From contig NZ_JAEFCD010000022.1 of assembly GCF_016405965.1 (NCBI RefSeq), forward strand, positions 1-64,000: a stretch of DNA of 64,000 nt, in the 5' to 3' direction. Below the pieces are notes generated by a model. It was not told the DNA's origin and ran no database searches. It was given only the letters and a program-made list of their open reading frames with translations. This stretch comes from Alteromonas sp. IB21. Its GTDB lineage: Bacteria > Pseudomonadota > Gammaproteobacteria > Enterobacterales > Alteromonadaceae. The translations under genes were made by a program, and so were the position numbers. Positions 63,680 through 64,000 of the stretch are shown piece after piece; positions within the stretch are counted from its first letter, which is position 1; each line of letters starts with the position of its first letter.

Positions 63680-64000
63680 TTAATCACTGCTGTTGATAGC
63701 TTTTTTTCGTAAGGGGGCTAAGTAATATTGAAGGCTTGCCTCGGACAATTCGCCCATATGGCTGTCAACCAATTTACCGCCGGCATTAAAAAATAAGGTG
63801 GTGGGAAGCCCGAAAGCGCCTAACTCTTTTGCTGTGCTGCCAGTAAAATCAAAATATGTATTTTTCAAATCAATTTTTTGTTTGCCCAAAAATTGTCGTA
63901 CTTTACTCGGCGCTTCTCCCTGATTTACAAAAATATACTCTATGTTTACATCGTTTTTTTGCGCGTATTCCAACATTGGCATTTCTCGCCTACAAGGCGG
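63680..64000 (-). CDS. TlpA/ResA-like thioredoxin, 3' part (gene continues beyond the window)
   Basis: The open frame reaches the window edge. Beyond the first Met in the window it reads PPCRREMPMLEY, i.e. the end of a CxPC or CPPC redox motif, followed by FGLPTTLFFNAGGKLVDSHMG with the cis-Pro loop of thioredoxins (LPTT). A periplasmic thiol reductase of the TlpA/ResA family is likely; the N-terminus with its signal peptide lies outside. Converges on the DsrE-like gene. Confidence 0.85.
   Translation of the reverse strand, partial: PPCRREMPMLEYAQKNDVNIEYIFVNQGEAPSKVRQFLGKQKIDLKNTYFDFTGSTAKELGAFGLPTTLFFNAGGKLVDSHMGELSEASLQYYLAPLRKKAINSSD

Overview
The window is a stretch of chromosome from a marine gammaproteobacterium, most likely Alteromonas or a close relative. 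I infer this from the gene content and protein character: a SlmA/CoaBC and RadC-L28-L33-MutM-CoaD housekeeping block, an ImuA-ImuB-DnaE2 mutagenesis cassette, UbiC-UbiA-UbiK, GlpE-GlpG, a GfcABCD/YjbEFGH-type exopolysaccharide operon, DUF1820, and many outer-membrane proteins. The window opens in the 3' end of a 5S rRNA gene and closes inside a TlpA-like thioredoxin gene.

Layout. 0-2.4 kb: end of an rRNA operon, a PagL-like lipid A deacylase and two tandem periplasmic solute-binding-like proteins. 2.5-7.9 kb: dnaE2-imuB-imuA on the minus strand behind a LexA box. 8-12.6 kb: a small membrane protein, a DUF885 hydrolase, DUF1820 and an M28 peptidase. 12.6-25 kb: cell-envelope and housekeeping block (two GT25 glycosyltransferases, SlmA, CoaBC, RadC, the yjbEFGH-like operon, L28/L33, MutM, CoaD, KdkA, heptosyltransferase). 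The exopolysaccharide operon and one GT25 gene sit between radC and rpmB, genes that are adjacent in E. coli. 26-30 kb: a three-gene unit with a PstS-like periplasmic protein, a porin and a membrane GGDEF-EAL protein. 30-38.4 kb: kbl-tdh-glpE, glpG, FliL-like, ubiC-ubiA, ubiK and rep. 38.4-41.6 kb: a GAF-GAF-GGDEF-EAL protein with a degenerate EAL domain, and cytochrome c5. 41.8-45.5 kb: tRNA-Arg(CCG) followed by gene debris (an HTH fragment, an AbiEii toxin fragment, a possible OsmC fragment) around intact MipA and LytTR genes. 45.6-47 kb: an NhaC antiporter.

47-64 kb is the most interesting part: a dense reactive-sulfur and respiration region. It encodes two YeeE/YedE sulfur transport proteins, an Rrf2-type regulator, a TSUP exporter, a persulfide dioxygenase, a fusion of a DUF442 phosphatase-like domain with a type II sulfide:quinone oxidoreductase, CydDC, a short CIO-type bd oxidase (CydAB), an alginate-export-like porin, a rhodanese, a second persulfide-dioxygenase-like protein that has lost the Asp of its HxHxDH motif, a 1-Cys peroxiredoxin, an exported DsrE-like protein and a TlpA-like thioredoxin. 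Similar AT-rich palindromes occur upstream of the TSUP operon, upstream of cydA and over the promoter of a possible ~120-nt small RNA at 52.2 kb. I infer a regulon in which one Rrf2 sensor couples sulfide oxidation to a sulfide-tolerant quinol oxidase. Family assignments rest on motifs read by eye; no database search was run.
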